Below, piece by piece: positions 59,515-64,000 of a DNA stretch of 64,000 bases (the first letter of the stretch is position 1; every line of letters starts with the position of its first letter). The stretch spans positions 62,001-126,000 of the forward strand of contig JAEWRW010000037.1 of NCBI GenBank assembly GCA_023398815.1. The letters run 5' to 3'. The stretch is from Bacillota bacterium (GTDB lineage Bacteria; Bacillota; Clostridia; Christensenellales; UMGS416). A model generated the notes under the pieces. The model saw only the letters and a list, made by a program, of their open reading frames with translations. It was not told the origin of the DNA and did not search any database. The translations under genes and the position numbers were made by a program.

Positions 59515-61338
59515 CTACTTGCTCTTGCCCTGGAAGTTGGAGCGCATGCGCATGGTGTGGTCGAGGATGCGCTTGCGTAGCCGCGTGGTGTTGGGCGTCA
59601 CTTCCAGCAGCTCATCGTCGGAGAGGAACTCCAGCGACTCCTCCAGGCTCAGGTGCCGGGGCGGGGTCAGGCGCAGCGCGTCGTCGGAACCGGCGGCACG
59701 CATGTTGGTGATGTGCTTCTTCTTGCACACGTTGACGGCGATGTCCTCGCTCTTGGGCGACACGCCCACGATCATGCCGGCGTAGACCGGCGTGCCGGGG
59801 TCGATGAAGAGCTGACCGCGCTCCTGGGCGTTGAAGAGACCGTAGGTCACAGACTCGCCGGTCTCAAAGGCGATGAGGGAGCCGGTGGCACGCCGCGGAA
59901 TTTCACCCTTGATCGGCTCGTAGCCGGCAAAGATGGCGTTCAGGATGCCCTCGCCCTTGGTGTCGGTCATGAAGTCGCCACGGTAACCGAAGAGACCGCG
60001 GGACGGGATGCGGAACTCCAGCCGCATCCGCTCGCCGATGGGGTTCATGTGATGCAGGTCGCCCTTGCGGGTGCCCATCTTCTCCATCACCACGCCCACG
60101 CAATCCTGCGGCACATCGATGATGAGACGCTCCATCGGCTCGCAGAGCGTGCCGTCAATTTCCTTGTAGAGCACCCGGGGGGTGCTGACCTGGAACTCGT
60201 ACCCTTCGCGGCGCATGGTCTCAATGAGGATGGAGAGATGCATCTCACCCCGGCCTAGAACCCGGAAGGCGTCGGCCGAGTCCGTTTCCTCCACCCGCAG
60301 GGACACGTCCTTCAAGAGCTCCCGGAACAGCCGCGCCCGCAGGTGGCGGGAGGTGACGTACTTGCCTTCCCGACCAGCGAAGGGGCTGTCGTTGACCGAA
60401 AAGGTCATCTCCACAGTCGGCTCGGAGATTTTGACGAAGGTCAGCGGCTCCACCGCCGCATTGTCGCAGATGGTATCGCCAATGGTCACGCCCTCGATGC
60501 CCGAAAGGCACACGATGTCGCCGACTTCGGCCCGCTCCACCGGCGTTCGCTTGAGCCCCTCAAACTGGTACATGGCGCTGATCTTCGCCTTGAAGAGCTT
60601 ACTGTCCTCGTGGCGGCAGACGGTGACTTCCTGCCCCACGGCGATGGCGCCCCGCTCGATGCGGCCGATGGCGATGCGCCCGACATAGTCGCTGTAGTCG
60701 ATGGACGACACCAGCATCTGCAGGGGCTCACTCTCCGGCCCTTCGGGCGCGGGGATGTAGTCGATGATGGTATCAAAGAGAGGCTTCAGGCTGTCTCCAG
60801 TCTGCAGCGGCGAGTGGGAGGCGATGCCCTGGCGGGCCGAGCAGTAGAGGATGGGGCTGTCGAGCTGCTCGGCGGTGGCATCGAGCTCCAGCAGCAACTC
60901 CAGCACTTCGTCGCCCACCTCGTTGAGGCGCGCGTCTTCTCGGTCGATCTTGTTGACGACGATGATGACCCGATGGTTGAGCTCCAGCGCCTTTTGCAGC
61001 ACGAAGCGGGTCTGGGGCATGGGGCCTTCAAAGGCGTCCACCAGCAGCAGCACGCCGTTGACCATCTTGAGCACGCGCTCCACCTCGCCGCCGAAGTCGG
61101 CGTGGCCGGGGGTGTCAACGATGTTGATCTTGATGCCGTTGTAGTGGATGGAGGTGTTCTTGGCGAGGATGGTGATGCCGCGTTCCCGCTCCAGGTCGTT
61201 GTTGTCCATCACGCGCTCCTGCACCACTTGGTTTTCGCGGAACGCGCCGCCCTGCTTGAGCATCTCATCGACCAGTGTTGTCTTGCCGTGGTCAACGTGG
61301 GCGATGATGGCCACGTTACGGATGTCTTGACGTATCAT
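59515..61338 (-). CDS. typA: Translational GTPase TypA/BipA
   Basis: A 607-residue ribosome-associated GTPase related to EF-G, used in ribosome assembly and stress adaptation. G1 AHVDHGKTTLVDEML, G2 RERGITI, G3 DTPGHADFGGEV, G4 NKIDR. The C-terminal BipA-specific domain is complete (SRGLFGYRGDFMTDTKGEG...). Ends KSK. The minus-strand promoter with a perfect -10 lies at 61399-61427. Confidence 0.97.
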   Translation of the reverse strand: MIRQDIRNVAIIAHVDHGKTTLVDEMLKQGGAFRENQVVQERVMDNNDLERERGITILAKNTSIHYNGIKINIVDTPGHADFGGEVERVLKMVNGVLLLVDAFEGPMPQTRFVLQKALELNHRVIIVVNKIDREDARLNEVGDEVLELLLELDATAEQLDSPILYCSARQGIASHSPLQTGDSLKPLFDTIIDYIPAPEGPESEPLQMLVSSIDYSDYVGRIAIGRIERGAIAVGQEVTVCRHEDSKLFKAKISAMYQFEGLKRTPVERAEVGDIVCLSGIEGVTIGDTICDNAAVEPLTFVKISEPTVEMTFSVNDSPFAGREGKYVTSRHLRARLFRELLKDVSLRVEETDSADAFRVLGRGEMHLSILIETMRREGYEFQVSTPRVLYKEIDGTLCEPMERLIIDVPQDCVGVVMEKMGTRKGDLHHMNPIGERMRLEFRIPSRGLFGYRGDFMTDTKGEGILNAIFAGYEPIKGEIPRRATGSLIAFETGESVTYGLFNAQERGQLFIDPGTPVYAGMIVGVSPKSEDIAVNVCKKKHITNMRAAGSDDALRLTPPRHLSLEESLEFLSDDELLEVTPNTTRLRKRILDHTMRMRSNFQGKSK

Positions 61339-61398
61339 ATGAAACAGGTGTCCCCCTTAAATTGGTTCAAAGCTATTCGCCGTCTGGCGCAACATAAT

Positions 61399-61427
61399 AT
61401 TATACAACAGGATACGCCGTTTGTCAT
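61399..61427 (-). promoter_or_regulatory. typA promoter
   Basis: Minus-strand -35 ATGACA (61422-61427), 17-nt spacer, perfect -10 TATAAT (61399-61404). Confidence 0.8.
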
Positions 61428-61456
61428 CTGCAAAAGTGGCGAAAAGGGGGATTTCC

Positions 61457-63283
61457 TCAATCGACCAAAAAGCAACTGCCGGCAATGGCCTTGCAGGTGT
61501 GCTTCACCCTGGTGGCGTGCTCCGATAAGGCCACGGGGTCGGGGAAGTCATGATCCATGGCCCGCACCACGGCGATGGACAGGGAGGGGAACGCAAACCA
61601 GACGGCATTGCCGGCGCGGTCGTGGCCCTCATAGCCGCCCACCTGCTGCTGTTCGGCAGGCAAGAACTGCCGGATGCCTTCGTCGAAGTGGCGCAGGATC
61701 GTCCGGCAGAGCACCTCCGGGTCAACCAGGGGGTGGTTGACCGTGGCGATGAAGTCGTCGCCGCCGATATGGCCGGCGAAGCGTGTGCCCGGGCAATCCT
61801 CCAGCGCCGCCTGCAGAATGCCGGCCAGGAAGAGAATGACCTGGTCGCCGTTTTCGAAGCCGAACCGGTCGTTGTAGGCTTTGAAGTTGTCAATGTCCAG
61901 GTAGAGCACGAAGGCGTCCCTCTGGCGGTTCAGGCATTCCTGCAGGTGTTGCTGAATGAGCACGTTGCCCGGGAGGCCTGTCAGTGGGTTGAGGTGCCGG
62001 GCCTGGGCCACGCGGATGTCCATTGTGGCCTCCAGCAGGTCCTTAACCGACACCAGGCCCAGGTACCGCCCGCTCCGCTCCACCAGGATGGAGTTGTACA
62101 GCCGGTCGTGGCTGCGCTGCATGGCCTGCCGGGCCACCGACTCGATGCTGCTCCCGGCGTCTACAATGAGCGGCTCCCCGTCCATCAGCAGCGTCACCGG
62201 GCGCTTGATGTAGAGGTCATACCCAAATTGAGTGCCTAGCCGGGCATAGAAGTTGTGGCGGGTCAGCAACCCCGCGATGGTGCCACTCTCCACCACCGGC
62301 AGGCAGTAGAGCTCGGGCTGGGACTCAAAGAGCACAAAGGCGTCCCGACACAGGGCGGTGGGGGGCAGCAGCGGCGTGTCGCGGCAGATGGTGCCGACGT
62401 TGACGGCGGCCTGCTCCTGCCCACCTGAGCTGGGCACGGGCTGGGGGCGGTACTGCTGGATGCAGGTGAGGGCCGAAGCCGAAACCTCAGCACAGTGATC
62501 GACCGGCCGCCCCAGCAGGAACCCCTGCCCATACTGCACCCCCAGTTCCCGCACCATCGTCAGCTCTTCTGCCGTTTCGATGCCCTCGGCGATGCTCTGG
62601 ATGCCCACCTTGTGGCACAGGTCGGCCATGGCCCGCACCAGCGCCTGCTTCAGGCTGTCCTGCCCGATGCCGCGGATGAGATCCATGTCCAGCTTCAGGA
62701 ACTGCGGATGCAGGTCGGCAATGAGCTTGAGACCGGAGTAGCCGGTGCCGGCGTCGTCAATGGCAAGCTGGTACCCCTGCTGGCGGTAGTGGCCCAGTGC
62801 CTCCAGGAAGAGGCGCGAATCGGGAAGGCGGTTGTGTTCGGTCAGCTCAAACACGATTCGGCTGGGGTCGATGCGGAATTGGTTGAGATACTTGCGGGTG
62901 AACCCGCTACGGAACTGGGGATCGTTCAGCACCAACGGGTCGATGTTGAGGAAGAAGCGATGCTCCGTCGGCAGCGTGGCGATCGTTTCAAGCGCCCGCA
63001 GACGGCACAACGAATCCAGCTCCCACAGCCGTCCTTCCTGCCGCGCCGTCTCAAAGAGAGAGGACGGACTTTCCAGCGGTGAGCCCGCCGGCCCACGGGT
63101 GAGGGCCTCATAGCCCAGAATTCGCCCATCCTCCAGGGCGACGATGGGCTGGAACACCGTGCGAACCGCCCGGTTGGCCAATATGGCCGAGAGCTCACGC
63201 CCATCCGCCCGCACAGGGGCGGGGGAGGAGCCGACCGGCTCGCAGGGGGCAAAGGCAAAGTGCCAGTTAGGGCAACATAACAT
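61457..63283 (-). CDS. EAL-CBS-GGDEF protein (cyclic di-GMP turnover)
   Basis: About 608 residues. EAL domain (~30-260) with all usual catalytic residues: YEALTRGP, FLNIDPLVL, ELTEHNR, AIDDAGTGYSG, FLKLDMD, EGIETAEE and QGFLLGRP. Then a CBS pair (~300-430; LYCLPVVESGTIAGLLTR, ILVERSGRYLGLVSVKDLL), then GGDEF (~440-590) with the A site as IGGDDF, a variant of GG(D/E)EF, and LDIDNFKAYND. No membrane segment. CBS domains may bind a nucleotide and set the output. The EAL half looks active; synthase activity with GGDDF is doubtful. Start uncertain: ATG 63283 has GGAAG upstream; ATG 63295 or GTG 63301 are options. Confidence 0.88.
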   Translation of the reverse strand: MLCCPNWHFAFAPCEPVGSSPAPVRADGRELSAILANRAVRTVFQPIVALEDGRILGYEALTRGPAGSPLESPSSLFETARQEGRLWELDSLCRLRALETIATLPTEHRFFLNIDPLVLNDPQFRSGFTRKYLNQFRIDPSRIVFELTEHNRLPDSRLFLEALGHYRQQGYQLAIDDAGTGYSGLKLIADLHPQFLKLDMDLIRGIGQDSLKQALVRAMADLCHKVGIQSIAEGIETAEELTMVRELGVQYGQGFLLGRPVDHCAEVSASALTCIQQYRPQPVPSSGGQEQAAVNVGTICRDTPLLPPTALCRDAFVLFESQPELYCLPVVESGTIAGLLTRHNFYARLGTQFGYDLYIKRPVTLLMDGEPLIVDAGSSIESVARQAMQRSHDRLYNSILVERSGRYLGLVSVKDLLEATMDIRVAQARHLNPLTGLPGNVLIQQHLQECLNRQRDAFVLYLDIDNFKAYNDRFGFENGDQVILFLAGILQAALEDCPGTRFAGHIGGDDFIATVNHPLVDPEVLCRTILRHFDEGIRQFLPAEQQQVGGYEGHDRAGNAVWFAFPSLSIAVVRAMDHDFPDPVALSEHATRVKHTCKAIAGSCFLVD

Positions 63284-63421
63284 CGCGTCTTCCATACACA
63301 CCGACCGCAGAGCGGCTTCCTCTTTTATACTTCAATGGCAAGATGCCCTTTGTATGTAAAGACCGGATGAAATTCTTGTTAATTCCATGAAAAATCGTAA
63401 TTTGTTGCACGTTCTGGCTCG

Positions 63422-63450
63422 TTTACAAAATCTGTCGATGGATGTATACT
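63422..63450 (+). promoter_or_regulatory. Promoter of the LacI-type regulator gene
   Basis: -35 TTTACA, 17-nt spacer, -10 TATACT; the palindrome at 63454 follows directly. Confidence 0.75.
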
Positions 63451-63453
63451 AAA

Positions 63454-63467
63454 TGTAATCGATTACA
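63454..63467 (+). promoter_or_regulatory. LacI-family operator
   Basis: Perfect 14-base palindrome TGTAATCGATTACA with a central CG, as in LacI/GalR-family operators, at the expected start of transcription of the regulator gene; points to autorepression. Confidence 0.75.
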
Positions 63468-63483
63468 AAGCGCGAGGAGCAAC

Positions 63484-64000
63484 ATGGCAAAGAACAAAAT
63501 CACCGTGTATGACATTGCCAAGGAGGCGGGCGTCTCGGCGGCAACGGTGTCGCGTGTACTCACCGGCAATGTACCGGTGCATGAAAAAACCAAGGAAAAG
63601 GTCACTGAGGTGCTGCAGAAGTACAACTTCCGCCCGAGCTCGGTGGCGCGCAGCCTCAAGGCCCGCCGCTCCAAGAGCATCGGCTTTGTGGTGCCGGACA
63701 TCACCAACCATTACTTTTCCACCATGTTCCTGGCACTGGAGCTGCTCGCCGCCCAGCATGGCTACACGGTCATTCTGTGCAATTCCAACTCCGACTTTAC
63801 CCGGGAGAGTGAAATCCTGGAGGTGCTGCTGGAGAAAGAGGTCGAGCTCATCGTCTTCACCGGCGGGCGCATTGACACCGTAGGCCTGCCCAAGAAGTAT
63901 GTGACCGAGATTGAGCGCGTGAACCGCATGGTGCCGCTGGTCACCTGTTCGGTCATCCCCGGTGCCAAGTGCATCCAGATCGTCAACGACGAGCGGCAGG
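63484..64000 (+). CDS. LacI family transcriptional regulator (cut by the window end)
   Basis: The first 172 codons are present and the frame is open at the edge. N-terminal helix-turn-helix ITVYDIAKEAGVSAATVSRV followed by the hinge helix (SSVARSLKARRSKSIG), then the sugar-binding periplasmic-binding-like domain (IGFVVPDITNHYFSTMFLAL by parts GFVVPDITNHYF). GAGGAG lies before the ATG. It likely controls itself and a sugar-uptake operon further downstream through TGTAATCGATTACA. Confidence 0.93.
   Translation, partial: MAKNKITVYDIAKEAGVSAATVSRVLTGNVPVHEKTKEKVTEVLQKYNFRPSSVARSLKARRSKSIGFVVPDITNHYFSTMFLALELLAAQHGYTVILCNSNSDFTRESEILEVLLEKEVELIVFTGGRIDTVGLPKKYVTEIERVNRMVPLVTCSVIPGAKCIQIVNDERQ

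Overview
The window is about 64 kb of GC-rich (roughly 60-65% by eye) chromosomal DNA from a low-complexity Gram-positive gene setting: consensus sigma-A promoters with 17-nt spacers, strong AGGAGG ribosome binding sites, rpsF-ssb-rpsR-rplI-dnaB, a dcw division cluster starting with mraZ and ending with ftsZ, and the spore-coat ATPase gene spoIVA. This points to a spore-forming member of the Clostridia (Firmicutes/Bacillota) with high GC; alpha-L-fucosidase, a BNR-repeat glycosidase-like protein and a sugar-acid type enolase-superfamily enzyme fit a gut or other carbohydrate-rich habitat. Species cannot be named from the sequence alone.

Layout. 1-760: lower-GC stretch without an intact gene. 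774-3669: FAD oxidoreductase, a decayed aldo/keto reductase fused to a metallo-beta-lactamase tail, and a mandelate racemase/muconate lactonizing family enzyme. 3940-11485: ceramidase-like hydrolase, galE, a D-Ala-D-Ala carboxypeptidase, a divergent membrane-anchored repeat protein, a ~260-bp inverted-repeat element, and a GH29 fucosidase. 11595-12076: tRNA operon Val-Gly-Cys-Leu. 12221-15867: TetR regulator with a phytoene-desaturase-like enzyme, and an MFS exporter. 15964-21371: nadE and the tig-clpP-clpX proteostasis operon. 21673-28885: two acetyltransferases, a sugar nucleotidyltransferase/phosphomannomutase-like fusion, icd, and a sialidase-like protein. 28927-33632: rpsF-ssb-rpsR, then MazG-like, DUF2232, rplI and dnaB. 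33951-50020: mraZ-rsmH-ftsL-PBP-murE-mraY-murD-ftsW-murA-ftsQ-DUF881-DUF881-sbp-ftsA-ftsZ, nearly all overlapping or closely spaced, so one long co-directional cell-wall/division block. 50246-59295: methyltransferases, YeiH transporter, nucleotidyltransferase, spoIVA, pyrG, a second copy of the ~260-bp element, thpR. 59515-64000: typA, an EAL-CBS-GGDEF protein and the start of a LacI-type regulator with its own palindromic operator.

Most interesting points: (1) two ~260-bp copies of an inverted-repeat, hairpin-rich element (9867-10125 and 56999-57260) that share terminal repeats and internal blocks while several hairpin arms differ in sequence but keep pairing; (2) a 5' leader in front of the methyltransferase gene at 58363 with a three-codon upstream ORF, an intrinsic terminator and a 7-bp alternative pairing, which looks like translation-coupled attenuation; (3) two clusters of 10-nt-period GTGG repeats around the mraZ start, one of which includes the mraZ ribosome binding site and start codon; (4) a phosphomannomutase-like module that has lost its catalytic signature; (5) a chimeric pseudogene; (6) division and ribosomal clusters that lack the usual murF/murG/murC and gdpP.
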